This document shows positions 1-11,029 of a stretch of DNA of 64,000 bases, piece after piece (position 1 is the stretch's first letter; every line of letters starts with the position of its first letter). The stretch is from Callorhinus ursinus (taxonomy: Eukaryota; Chordata; Mammalia; Carnivora; Otariidae): the NCBI RefSeq assembly GCF_003265705.1, contig NW_020312848.1, positions 55,285,707-55,349,706 on the forward strand, in the 5' to 3' direction. The notes beneath the pieces were generated by a model that saw only the letters and a program-made list of their open reading frames with translations, ran no database searches and was not told the origin of the DNA. Made by a program: the position numbers and the translations under genes.

Positions 1-208
1 TAGAGGGAAGGAGGAATGGGGAGTGCCTGCTTAATGGGTATGGGTTTATTTTAGGGGTGATGAAAATGTTCCAGAATTAGATAGTGGTAATGGCTGCACA
101 TTACTGTAAATGTACTGGAAGTCACTGAATTGTACACTTCAAAGCGGTTAAAATGGTGAATTTTATGCTATGTGAATTTCACCTCAAAAAGTAAATAAAA
201 AGTAAATG
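1..208 (+). mobile_element. L1 3' UTR tail (old mammalian L1M type), cut by window edge
   Basis: The stretch reads like the end of an L1M 3' UTR: the ggggtgatgaaaatgttc block near 54, gtactggaagtcactgaatt near 112, and the gtgaattttatgctatgtg block ending in an A-rich run with AATAAA-like words near 193. This is the sense strand, and the rest of the element lies outside the window. Divergence from the remembered consensus suggests an old, inactive copy. Confidence 0.8.
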
Positions 209-1093
209 ACTATTTTAAAATGCAGCATCATTTAAATATATGGACTTGCTATCAAGAAATTTTGTGTTACAGATTCACTATTCCTGAGTCAGAGTTCTAA
301 ATCATTAATACTACGTGGTGATTATCTCTGTCAGACAGAGATAAGGCAGGGAAATCAGGTATAAGAAATGAGTCTGGGATTTGCCTAAGCCAGGACCCAG
401 ATTTCTTTGATTCTTGGCTAAAAGCCCTGATTGGCCCAAAAGGTCAAATGGAAAGGAAAAAGCAGTCAAGACTAGATCAGTGAAATAAAAAATTCATTAA
501 AATTTAGCTATTGGGAGGAAAGAAAATAACCTTCCTTTCTTCCACCACAGATAAAATTAACAACCTAATTTTCAGAACAGGTAACAGATGTACAGCTGTA
601 ACTAGGTGCCCAGAATTTCTTCTCTACAGGGAGATGTTGGAAATAAATTTAGGAAGAGCCTTCAGACTTACTGAAGCCATTGAAGTTGTAATTGTTGTTA
701 CATTTGCAAGGGTTTATTAAAGACCATCAGGAAACTTGGCATTAAAAAAGTGTTTGCACTTTAAGTCTTTACTGTTAATTACATGTTGCTGTGACTAAGC
801 ACTTCAAAAGTGACTTTTATGAACTGTACTATTATTTAATTTAATAAGAACTTCTTATAAAGTCACAGGTTAACAAAAGTTCATTAGTAAGTTAAATGTT
901 TGGAACTCAGGAAGCATTTACCCACAGAACAATGCTAACCATGGAGGTCGGGCTCTATATGATGGGCCAGGTAATCCGTAACACCGACACCAGTAGTACT
1001 AAAGAGCACAACACATATGTAAAAAGATTTCCGTGGAAACATTCGTTTCAGCATTCTGGGACCACTGCTTCCCTCCACTGTATCACTGATGCT
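209..1093. other. Unassigned AT-rich DNA
   Basis: No repeat family or exon was recognised. The only visible structure is a perfect 10-bp inverted repeat with a 1-nt loop at 323-343 (tatctctgtc / gacagagata), too short to call a terminator or RNA gene. Confidence 0.4.
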
Positions 1094-1185
1094 CATTCAT
1101 TCCTTCCTCATTTGATCCCTCATTCAACAAGTACTGGCAGTGCCTGCTACATGCCAGGCCCTTGGACAAGTTCTCTTCCTTTCCA
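1094..1185 (-). mobile_element. L2 LINE 3' fragment
   Basis: The text ccctcattcaacaagtactg followed by ctacatgccaggcccttgg is the diverged antisense form of the L2 3' tail (consensus like attcaacaaatatttattg ... gccaggcactg). It is a short, very old fragment. Confidence 0.5.
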
Positions 1186-3544
1186 CCTGCCAGGTAGCAG
1201 GCTCTCTGCAACTTGGCATAAGTACCTGGTGGGTTAGCTTATAAACTCCGTCATGGTGGGGCCTCTATAGGGGCAGAAGATGGGGTTCTATGGAAAGTAA
1301 ACATAATGAGGGTTGGGGACCAGTAAACAGGTGATGGCGCGGGAATTATGTGTCAGGCAAACCACCTAGCCACCTCTCCCCATTCGCCACACCATAGCCA
1401 ACACTGGCTTTACCCTAGAGAACCCCCGGCAGAGGATCCCGATAAGGCCAACAAGATAAATGATGCCTTTTCCTGCTCCCCTGTTCCCTAGGACAGTGAC
1501 CAGGATCGGGAAATGCCACGAAAAATGTTAAAACCAAACAGGTATGAGGACCTAGATCTCATATTTACTTCCTTCCCATCTCCCTTATCTTACCTGACAG
1601 CACAGACTAAAAGAATAAAGGAGGAGGAAAAACGTTTATGGATGTATATCCATAGGTGTGAATGCTATATATCAGGAATTGTATGAAACAAAAACATGGG
1701 TTTTCTTGCAACTGCTGAGCTCTTTAAAGAATAATGTTAGCGACTAACAAAGATCACCACCTAGTGGCCCCAGCAGGATAATTGCACTTGAATAAAGTGC
1801 AGTGAAATCCAAAAATACTGGGGTTTGTTACAAGAACGTAGGGAAACATTGAAGCTTCTCTTTTCGCCCCTTGGATTTCAACCTCCCATTTTCCTTTCAT
1901 TCTGGCCTCAGTTCCTCCTAGTTTATAATTCAAAATTGTCTCTAAAATATTTTATTTACAGTTACCATTATTTTAATCTTCACAATGAGCTGTCTACTTT
2001 GTCACATTTTGAGTTCCTCACCTTTTATTAAATGCCATAAGCCCCTATGCATCTTAACTGAAGCCAATCTCTCTAAACATCATTTTTGTCATCCCACTTC
2101 CCTATTACAAGCTTGAATTCTTAAGTGGACCCTGATGTGATCTTTCACAAGCCTGGTCTAACCTGCATAACCCCACACTCCACCCAGCATACATATTCCC
2201 TATGCATTAGGCTACTTTCCTCACTATTGCTTCGCCACTTCCAGATCTCAAACACCACCACCCGTTAACCCACCTCCGAGTCCTCTGAGCCAATCCGAAT
2301 TCCACTACTCCTGCCAAGCTCACTTCTTTTTTCTCTACTTTCTGACATTCATGGCCATTGCCATGGAGTTTACTATTTTAATTGTTTTCTAATCGTTTTA
2401 CGTGTATTATTCTGCAAAGGAAGTTTCATGGCTTCAATACCCCTCCCACAATTCTTAGCGTGGTATTAAACATAATATGAGAGTGCAAAAAATTAAATGG
2501 CTGACTTAGAAAGGGACAGTGGCCTGGCAGTGGGGGACAAGGGAAGAAAAGGGAATGTAGAATGGGGTAAGATTGCTGGAATCATATTCTATGAATGGAA
2601 AAAATTAATTCTATCCACGATTATCATGTAAAATAGCAGTGACAAATTAGATAGAAAAGTACCACCCCCCCCAAACGCGAGGTTACGTTTAAATATATTT
2701 CAAAATACGTAGTACAATTTAATCAGAAAAGTTTGCTGCAGAATACAGTTGGTTTGGGTGCAGACAGTAAGAGAAGCTCACTTCACAGATGAAAAGCAGG
2801 GAAGCACAGGGGGAAAAGGAAGTTGTTGTGAAGCAGGTAAGGAAATGTTAACTTGCATTCTTGTGTAACACAAAGTTTTGCTTCTCAGACAGCGGCAGCA
2901 AACTCGCTCCGGGGATAAGAATTCCAGACACACGAGACAGCGGCACACTTGGAAATGACAGGACCAAGTGAAAGTTCTCTGCACTCAAACTCCGGCAGAC
3001 AATTCAACCAACTCCGAACGGAAATATTTTACCCCCAAAATGTGAATAATAAAACAAATAAAATATTAAACAATCTACTCAAATGAAGAAGTCTGCAGAA
3101 TAAGTAATGTGAACTTGAAAAATCTCATTAAGTGACACCAGAATTCTATTTCTAGTGCAACTGCAAGTAGTTTTATAACTAGGCCTCCAGTAAAATAATT
3201 AGACTATTTTAAGGGGCAGCAGCTGATTCTATCTTGAGGAGAGAAAAAAAAGATGCTTCTCCTATGTAAATTTCCCCCCCAATTCCTCAAACTGACATTT
3301 CAAAGGCATCACAGAAGGACAATTACTTATATGCTGTATATATTGCTATTTTACCACAGAGGAGGAACATATATGCAAGGCATCACGCAAGACACAGTAG
3401 AGGGAAACAAAGAATAAAATGCCAGAGACCCTGTCCTCAAGTGTCTTCCTGGGATAAGAAGGCCAACATATATATTCAATAGATAGTAAATAATTTCATG
3501 GTAGCTTTTAAGTATGTATACCACATATTATGCATAAAGTCTAT
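1186..3544. other. Unassigned DNA, no gene seen
   Basis: Mostly unique sequence. 2040-2330 has the C-rich, CT-biased look of sense L2 ORF2 remnants but is too diverged to assign. Open frames here are below 70 codons and carry no recognisable motif. Confidence 0.35.
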
Positions 3545-4510
3545 ATTTTCATGCCTCAACAGATACTAACGGTCCACAGTTGACAAGATGCTATGCTAGG
3601 CATTTGGGGAGTAAAAAGCAAAAGAGCTCCTCAATTGACCCTCAAGAGCAGTATGTCTAATAAGAAATGTATGGGAGGTCCAGGAAAATAAAGACAAGAG
3701 ATTACTTGATAGAAGAGGTAGACTTAATGATCGGTCTTAACGCACATGTATAGTTCAAATATGCAGGGTTGAGGGATATTAAAGAAAGCATTTCAGGCAG
3801 AGGTTTTATCAGGTGCAAAGGCCCAGAGCTGGTAATGGATATGAGAGCTAGGATGGATATGAGAACATTAATTTCTTTTACTGGGATATATAGAAAATGT
3901 GACATTAAACAATGAGAAATGAAATTGGAAAGCTAGATAAGAACTAGAATATGGAAGCCACTCAATTCTAGGCTGAGGAATTTGGCTTTAATCTAGCCAA
4001 AAAGAAGTCATTGAAATTTTGAGCAGCTGAATGACATAATCACTGTTGTGCTTTGGGGCAATTAACAAGATGACAATGCATGGAATGGCCTTGAATGGGG
4101 AAGTATGGGGGATCCATTTAGAGGCTATACTACATCAGCTCAGGGAAAAAGTAAAGCTAGTGGTATGTACTGTAGTGACCAGGACAAAATGGAAAAAAAT
4201 AATTCCAAGAGATCCTACAGACACAAAATTGACTGAGATTTGGTTGAATCCATTAAATATGAAGGGTAACTGAGGGAATGGACTCAAAGATGATGCCACT
4301 TAGAGAAACTAAGAATAAAAGAGGAGTAAGGCTGATATCTATGGAGAGTTGATTACTTCATTAAGATATTTTTCAGCTTGAAATGCCTTTCAAAAGGAAA
4401 TATCTGGTTGTGAATTACAATATAGGAAAATTGAGATCAGAGCTAAAGTTGTAGATTTGGAAACCATCTAGACTGAGTGTATAAGAACTGAGCAAACTGA
4501 AATCTCAAAA
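3545..4510 (-). mobile_element. L2 LINE fragment, antisense
   Basis: Several blocks follow the order expected for reverse-complemented L2 ORF2 and 3' UTR: ggtgcaaaggcccagagctg near 3813, ttgagcagctgaatgacat near 4018, gaggctatactacatcagctcaggg near 4121, and the gagatttggttgaatccat region. All are strongly diverged. The 75-codon open frame at 4046-4273 runs opposite to the L2 coding strand and is not a gene. Confidence 0.5.
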
Positions 4511-4716
4511 AACTTGTACAGATTGGCAGCAAGGGAAACCAGTTTGATGACTTAGGAGCAGTTAGCTCTCCATGTCCTCACCCTACATTTAGTCCTCTTC
4601 CAACATGTTGGAAGGTGGGAGATTTATACATTAGAGAAATTAAAACAAGCAGTACAAAAAAATTCCCCAAAAAGATCATTATAGGAAAGAAACTTAAAGA
4701 AAAATGAGACAATGAG

Positions 4717-4914
4717 GGGCACCTGGGCAGCTCAGTCAGTTAAACATCTGCCTTCAGCTCAAGTCATGATCTCAGGGTTCTGGGATCAAGCCCCGCATTG
4801 GGCTCCCTGCTCAGCAGGCAGTCTGCTTGTCCCTCTCCCTCTGCCCCTCGCCCCCACTCGTGCTCTCTCTTGCTCTGCTCTCTCTCTCAAATAAATAAAC
4901 AAATCTTTTTTTAA
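4717..4914 (+). mobile_element. Carnivore tRNA-Lys SINE (SINEC)
   Basis: Full-length SINE: head gggcacctgggcagctcagt, body with caagtcatgatctcagggtt, CT-rich linker, tail AAATAAATAAACAAATC and poly(A). It is flanked by a perfect 16-bp TSD, aaaatgagacaatgag, at 4701-4716 and 4915-4930, the signature of L1-mediated target-primed insertion. It sits in sequence resembling old L1. Confidence 0.95.
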
Positions 4915-4930
4915 AAAATGAGACAATGAG

Positions 4931-5545
4931 AAAAAATGAAGCTTAAAGTTAATAGTCTCAGAATGACAAGAGAATGTATCTTATGAAATAAAAATCGGGA
5001 TGTACTAAAAATGGGAAAAAATCAATTTTGATTAACTAAATAAACATAAGAGACTATCCAAAGATGCAGAAACAAAAACATGATGGAAATAGATAGGACA
5101 AAAATAGGAAATAAGTAATTAAGTGAACAACCAAGAGATCCATAAAGAAAAAAAAGAGGGGAGAATGAAATGATCAAAGAATTAATAAATGGTTAAATAA
5201 AATTTCCTAGATCATTAATTTCCAGATTGAAAAGGCCATTAAGCAACTAGCCTAAGGAATGACAAAAATCACACTATCAAGAAATTTTAGTGAGAAAGTA
5301 ACCTAGAGTCAGAACTTGAGATGGAATTGACATCAGTAATGGGGAAGTTAGAACACAATGGAGATAAGCCTTCAAAATCTGAGGGAAAATGATTTTTGGT
5401 CTAGAATTCTTTACCAACCTAATTATTAGGCAGGTGTGAGGGTGCGGGAAAAAAAATCTCACAAACATGTGAATCTTGAAATTTCATTTCCCTTGCGTAT
5501 TCATTTGATCCACTACTGAAAAATGTATGTTAGTCATTTGTGAAA
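4931..5545 (+). mobile_element. Old L1 fragment (L1M-like)
   Basis: The block tctagaattctttaccaacc near 5401, followed by a gcaggtgtgagggtgcgg stretch, matches the old mammalian L1 sense text 'tagaattctatacccagcc ... gtgagggcagaataaag' with heavy divergence. The upstream A-rich sequence fits the same element. Exact ends are unclear. A 19-nt A-run at 5551-5569 follows. Confidence 0.45.
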
Positions 5546-6163
5546 GTAAACAAAAAAAAAAAAAAAAAAGAGAGTGGAATTCAAAAAACTAAAAACTGGG
5601 ACTCTAACAGAGAAGAAGATAAAGGACACCTAAAGGATCACTATGTCCTGGGTCTACACAGCAACCAGTCCAGAGTGGAGCAAGAGAACAGAGGAGTCCT
5701 GAAAGGTGAACTCTTGAGACAGTGGGGAAGCAGGAGAGTTTCTCTGTAAAGAAATGGTAATTTTAGGAGTTTGGAATAGGTCAGATGGAAAGTTTTATGT
5801 TTCAAATATTGCTACAGATTTTTTTATGTTAGGTTCCTGGTTTATGGTTCTTTGTTTTAATGTCAACCTTTCTGAGAGGTTTTGTTTTAGATGGAGCTCT
5901 TAAAAGTGGTTCATGTCTGGACTTTGTTCTTTTTATCCAATGTAATAATCTCTGCTTTTAGTAGGTGAGAGTAATCTTCCCAATCGATAAGTATGTTGAG
6001 GCACAAATGTCTAAAAAAATTTCAAGCAATTATTCTCAATTCTTGTACTTACTGTAGATCAATGACAAGTAATTCATGCACAAGCACAGATCTGATAACC
6101 ATACTTTGAGTGGTACTGGCCTATAGTTTTAGTTTAGCTTTGATTTATAAAAATAAAAATTAG

Positions 6164-6368
6164 GGGGGTGCCTGGGTGACACAGTCAGTTGAGCAACAGA
6201 CTTTTGGTTTTGACTCAGGCTGTGATCTCAGGGTTGTGAGGTGGAGCCCCACATCAGGCTCTGTGCTCAGCACAAAGTCTGCTTGAAACTCTCTCTCCCT
6301 CTCCCTTTGCCCCTCCTCCCACTCACTCGCTCCCTCCCTTTCTCTGTCTCTAAAATAAATAAATAAAT
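6164..6368 (+). mobile_element. Carnivore tRNA-Lys SINE (older SINEC_b-like)
   Basis: Head ggggtgcctgggtgacacag, body with the older gacttttggttttgactcagg variant, CT-rich linker, AATAAATAAATAA tail. The TSD aaaaataaaaattag lies at 6149-6163 and 6369-6383. A minus-strand 87-codon frame over it is only the SINE read backwards. Confidence 0.93.
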
Positions 6369-6429
6369 AAAAATAAAAATTAGTTGTTTCATACAGCCAA
6401 TAGTTAAATAGATATATTGACATTTTTTA

Positions 6430-6960
6430 CCATTTCTCTGCTTATCATTGTTTCCTGTAATGGCACCAGTTTTACTCTTGGCACTAGTTTTACTCTTGAT
6501 GAATAGTTCTTTTCTAAAAATAATTATATTCTGAAAATAGACTTATTTTGCCCTGACCCTAGAGTAATAGTTTAGCTAGGTATAAAATTTTAGATTATAA
6601 TTATTTCCCTTCACCAGTCCATTATCTTCTGGCCTCTGTTGTTGCTGATGAGAAATTTTCAATTAACAAATTCTCACCCCTTTTAAGATAATCATTCTTT
6701 TCTCTCTACTAGCTTTAAAAATTCCTGCTTCATATATGATGTTCTGTTTGATATGGATTTAAATTGGTTTATCTTTCTAGATATGAAGAGTGTAACTTCA
6801 AACTAGTATGCTCACAGTTTCAGTTCTATTGACTGTTTTGAATTTTATTTCAGAGTATGTTTAGTTTGTGCTTTAGAGAAGGTATATATCCTTTGGCTTA
6901 CTTCTTTTTTAGTAGTTCATCTATTGTTCTTTTTTGAGGAGTTTTCTGGCTTTGGTTTTA
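6430..6960 (-). mobile_element. Possible old L1 segment, antisense
   Basis: The text agctaggtataaaattttag, followed by cattatcttctggcctctgt and gttgctgatgagaaa, resembles antisense L1M sequence (consensus like 'ctgggtataaaattctagg ... cattgtcttctggcctcc ... tctgatgagaagtc'). Divergence is high and boundaries are uncertain. Confidence 0.45.
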
Positions 6961-7644
6961 AATTTAGAAAAGCCTTATAGACCCAAAGACTATACGAATA
7001 TTCAGATCGGTAAAAAAAAAAAAAAATACAAAGTAACTTGACAAAGTGTTATTTAAAGGCAAGTAGGTGAAGAGTATTATAGCAGCCACGTGTGAGTGTG
7101 ACTGGGCTAGAGAAGGCAACGTAGATAAGCCGCAACATGATAAGGATGTATAATGTAAAGGAAGAATTGTTATTGAGAGACAAAGGGAAACACAAATTTG
7201 TATTTTCTTTTTCATATGTTGCTTTACATTGGCACACCATATTTCAATAAGCATATGAAAACATTAAACATCACTTGTGTATTAAAGGTAATATGATTGA
7301 TTTCTAAGACTCACCAACAAAGTGTAAAAGAACAAGATCTAGAATAGTAACCTTTTTATATGGTGTTTCTCTTGTTATCTTTCTGGTTCCTAATATTCTC
7401 ACATTTTAATAATTTCTAAAGCTAGTTCTTAGCCAAATTGTGAAGGAGAAGCTATTGTCATTCCCGCAGATGTCTTTCCCTGCACTTTTTCCTCTGATGG
7501 TGGTTCTCTGCCAACTTCAACACACAGTGCTCTCCTTGGTCTCACACTATGATGTTAACGATTCAATATTTTTTGTCTGCATTCTTGTCTATATTACCAT
7601 ATTCCTGCCACCATAAATGCAAGAACACACATACATGAGCACAT

Positions 7645-7645
<1 letters not shown>

Positions 7646-7674
<29 letters not shown>
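7646..7674. repeat. (CA)n microsatellite
   Basis: About 14 uninterrupted CA units, preceded by impure acacac/atac sequence from about 7625. A candidate length-polymorphic locus. Confidence 0.95.
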
Positions 7675-7676
<2 letters not shown>

Positions 7677-7684
7677 TTGCTTGG

Positions 7685-7950
7685 CAAACTCCTTTCTGTT
7701 CACTTACAAATCTGAAGCCCTATTCACTAGAAATCTCCTCAGACTAATCAAGTGCAGGTTAGGTGTATTGTTTTCTTTTGTTAGTTCACTACGTTTTCAT
7801 TACCATTGCTCTTATCACAGAGTGCTAGCAGTTTGTTTTCTGATCCATTCACGAGCTAGACTATGAAGTCCATGAAAGCTAACTAATCTGTCTTTTTCAC
7901 TGTTGCCAATCTAGGACAGCATGACAAATATGTAAGTAAATGAAAGGAAT
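7685..7950 (+). mobile_element. L2 LINE 3' end, sense
   Basis: gctagactatgaagtccatg near 7853, then gtctttttcactgttgcc and a loose tgacaaatatgtaagtaaatg ending, follow the L2 3' UTR order (ctagactgtaagctccatg ... gtctgttttgttcactg ... aaatatttgttgaatgaatg). Old and diverged. Confidence 0.5.
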
Positions 7951-8564
7951 TCTATCAAATGCAGAGAGAAGGGAATGAAAGTGATAATATGGTGACCCGT
8001 GAGAAAAACTGATACTATACGTTTAAGACTTGGAGAAAGTCCAGTGAAGAGACTGACAAGGCACATGTTGCCTGAATACTGAGTTTAAAAGATATGTAAA
8101 CTTCCAGGTAACTGTTCTAAATTTATCTCATATTATTATTTAATTTCCTAAGATACTAAATGATAAAAAAGAAACTAAGAAGTGATAAATCCCCAAATAT
8201 AGGAGACTAGGACAGGAAACATTAGTTGGTAGAGCTTTTATCAAACTTGTACAAGATAGAAGCAAATAGAAGGATTGTAAAAATCTTTGCTATGAAAAGT
8301 GTGTATAGCCTATATTTTAATTCACAGAAAAACACACTAATTTAGAAGAAAGAAATGGAAAACCATGCAGAAGTAATAAGACATTTGACTCCCAGAATAG
8401 AATCATGAATTTTTATGTTATCCATCCAATATTCTGTATGTTAGAAAGGACCTTTGTCGTCCATCTCATGATTCATACAATAAAAAATTTCCCCCATATG
8501 CTTGAAAACTGTCAGCACTGGGCAACCTTACCTAGTCTCACACAGCTCTCAGACCAATCAAGTC

Positions 8565-8614
8565 TCTTCACAATTCTTCATAATCTTCATAATTCTTCAC
8601 AATTCTTCATAATC
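8565..8614. repeat. 29-bp tandem duplication
   Basis: The unit beginning tcttcacaattcttcataat at 8565-8593 repeats from 8594 to 8614. It looks like a slippage product in a CTTCA/ATTCTTCA-rich segment. Confidence 0.7.
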
Positions 8615-8939
8615 ATAAAACAATCACCCAGTCTTCTCTAAGTCTTCATTTCTTCATGCAAAGTGTACTCGAATTCCACTACATAAGAATTATTCAAGTG
8701 CCAGAAATGGAATATAATACCCCAGACATAAGATGACCAATCTAATTGTGGTGGAAATGGACCTCTCCTCATTCTGTGTACCACAACTATTAATATAACC
8801 ACTATTAGTGTTTTGTCATTACTCTCTCTCCCTCTCTCTCTTTTGCTTGCTCTCCCCTGTCTCTCTCTTCTGTGACATGACATGGTTGATCTATACTGAG
8901 TTCTATTTAGAAAAGAAAAGATCAAAGACTTGAGATTTA

Positions 8940-9012
8940 AAACAAATAACAAACCAGGTTTAAGTATGAACTCTACTACTTACTAGCTTAGGTTCGTCAA
9001 TCTGTCTTTAAA
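8940..9012 (+). mobile_element. MIR SINE, 5' part
   Basis: taagtatgaactctactact followed by tactagcttaggttcgtcaa is a diverged MIR core (consensus 'gaatcctggctctgccacttactagctgtgtgacc'). The 3' part continues at 9161 after an L2 tail, so the MIR appears split. Confidence 0.55.
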
Positions 9013-9027
9013 TTTTTTTTTTCTCAT

Positions 9028-9160
9028 CCTAGAATGGAAGTTTCTTGAAGGCAGGGATTTTTGCATGTTTGTTAATGTTACATCCCACTACTTAAAAATA
9101 GTTATTGGCAGAGGTAGGCACTTAATAAATATTAGTTGCATAAATCAGTGAGTGAATGTT
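9028..9160 (+). mobile_element. L2 LINE 3' tail inside a MIR
   Basis: cctagaatggaagtttcttg, gaaggcagggatttttgcat and ggcacttaataaatattagt are the L2 3' UTR in order, ending with sagtgagtgaatg-like GAATGA repeats near 9150-9158. It lies between the two halves of a MIR. Confidence 0.65.
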
Positions 9161-9240
9161 TATAAAATGAGAATGGTAAATGAGTCATAAGTTTGCTGTG
9201 AATGTCAAATGAAGTAATATATGCAATTTATAGTTTTAAT
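9161..9240 (+). mobile_element. MIR SINE, 3' part
   Basis: tttataaaatgagaatggta, tgctgtgaatgtcaaatgaa and gtaatatatgcaa follow the MIR 3' half (tctgtaaaatggggataata ... gttgtgaggattaaatgag ... ataatacatg). It continues the piece at 8940-9012. Confidence 0.5.
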
Positions 9241-10230
9241 ACCAGTGATAACTATGACTCCATTAAGCCATATTTCCAACCAACTCATGGGCAGCTCCAC
9301 CTATGAGTCACAAACACATCAGGCTTAACCTTTGTGAAACTGTTCATTGAGAGCTAACCTCCAGTCCAGTCCTGCTGTTTCTCATTATTTCTCAAAGATG
9401 TCCTTTCATCTTCTTTTCTTTTGCCAAGACTCTGCCTAAATGAAAATTTCCCAAAGTGTAGTATAAACACTAATTTAACTATATGACATGATTATATGGT
9501 TGAATTTTCCTTTTACATTAATAAAATTTATATTAATGTGAATTAATAAAAAATTGTATCAAGGAAATTAAGAGCCACAATCTCATTTATGGCACTGCTT
9601 ATGTGCAGCAAATTTTTAAAATAAGTTTATTTATAAGTAGGTTTACTTATTAAATATACAATATCAATGGTAAATAGATATGGCCATGGTTTTATACCAT
9701 CTGAAATTGGGTCAATATGCTATCAGTAAGTCTTCTGCATCCTCATGCAAATAATTAATAAATATCTTGGGCAGGATAAAAACAAAAAAAAGGCACAAAG
9801 ATCAGCCAATATAGACTTCCTTCTGGGGTAATATGGACCCACTAATCAAGACTGGTCTGCTAATCAGTTATAATTAATTAATTATATTATCATCCAGAAC
9901 ACAGATCTTTCCTGCAGTCACAAAAATATCATGAAAATATGTATCTAGAATAGATTCCTCACTTGCCAGTCTAGTAACTTTATACTTACTGTAAAAACAA
10001 GTGTAATCATATTATTTTATATTATTCTTACTAATTGCAGACAAAACACTGCCTCATAGAAAGAGTCTTCAAAAATAAATGGGGGGAAAAGGAAAGATTT
10101 TAATTAGCAATGATTATTTTTTGATATTTAAGCATATTTTTCTAGAGTACATGAGAATACTTTAAAAAATTGTTTCCTTAAATATCTTGTTTCCTCTACC
10201 TTTTATATCATTTCCACCATCCATAAAGAA
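9241..10230. other. Unassigned AT-rich DNA
   Basis: No recognised repeat or coding signal. Frequent TTAATTAATTA-type words near 9868-9885 and A/T-rich simple stretches only. Confidence 0.35.
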
Positions 10231-10243
10231 AGAATTTGCTAAA

Positions 10244-10735
10244 GAAGATGTGGTCCATATATACAATGGAATATTACTCAGCCATCAGAAAGGATGAATA
10301 CCCAACTTTTACATCAACATGGATGGGACTGGAGGAGATTATGCTAAGTGAAATAAGTCAAGCAGAGAAAGGCAATTATCATATGGTTTCACTTATTTGT
10401 GGAACATAAGGAACAGCATGGAGGACGTTAGGAGAAAGAAGGGAAAATGAGGGGGGGGAATCGGAGGGGGAGACAAACCATGAGAGACGATGGACTCTGA
10501 GAAACAAACTGAGGGTTCTAGAGGGGAGGGGGGTGGGGGGATGGGTTAGCCTGGTGATGGGTATTAAAGAGGGCACGTTCTGCGTGGAGCACTGGGTGTT
10601 ATACACAAACAATGAATCATGGATCACTACATCAAAAACTAATGATGTAATGTATGGTGACTAACATCACATAATAAAATAAAATTAAAAAAGTAAAAAA
10701 AAACTATTTTGAAATGTTTACTGGGAAAAAAAAAA
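10244..10735 (+). mobile_element. Young 5'-truncated carnivore L1 with 3' end
   Basis: Begins in the ORF2 C-terminal region (gtccatatatacaatggaat, encoding the end of the reverse-transcriptase protein), continues through the gtggaacataaggaacagc block and a G-rich 3' UTR (ggggaggggggtggggggat near 10522), and ends in the carnivore L1 terminus gatgtaatgtatggtgacta plus AATAAAATAAAATT and poly(A). Imperfect 13-bp flanks agaatttgctaaa (10231-10243) and agagcttgctaaa (10736-10748) are probable TSDs. After the first A-run (to 10703) come 22 nt of unrelated sequence and a second A-run (10726-10736). Severely truncated, so inactive. Confidence 0.88.
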
Positions 10736-11029
10736 AGAGCTTGCTAAACAAGGGTAAAAATTAAGAGGAGACTCTGCTCCAGAAGGACCCACAGCAAATG
10801 ATGATTTACAGTATTTAGTACCCTTGAGATGTTAACACATATTGAATGTAAAGTGACTTCAGAAGAGCTTTCTCTACATAGCAATAAATGGTAGATTCCA
10901 GGTACTTCATTATTGTTGCCTGTAATCATATTAGGTTATTATACTTCAGTTTATGCTCCAAAGTAGAGATTATTTGATAGAAAGATGGGAATGATTGTTT
11001 TTTTTTTTTTTAATCAGAAAATAGTGCTG

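Noticed and set aside
896..1237. 113-codon plus-strand frame
   Set aside because: Overlaps an antisense L2 tail and shows no domain.
8565..8614. CRISPR-like direct repeats
   Set aside because: Two adjoining imperfect copies without spacers; ordinary slippage duplication in a mammalian genome.
8821..8876. CT-rich tract as part of a SINE
   Set aside because: Neither SINE head nor AATAAA tail is present; treated as simple sequence.
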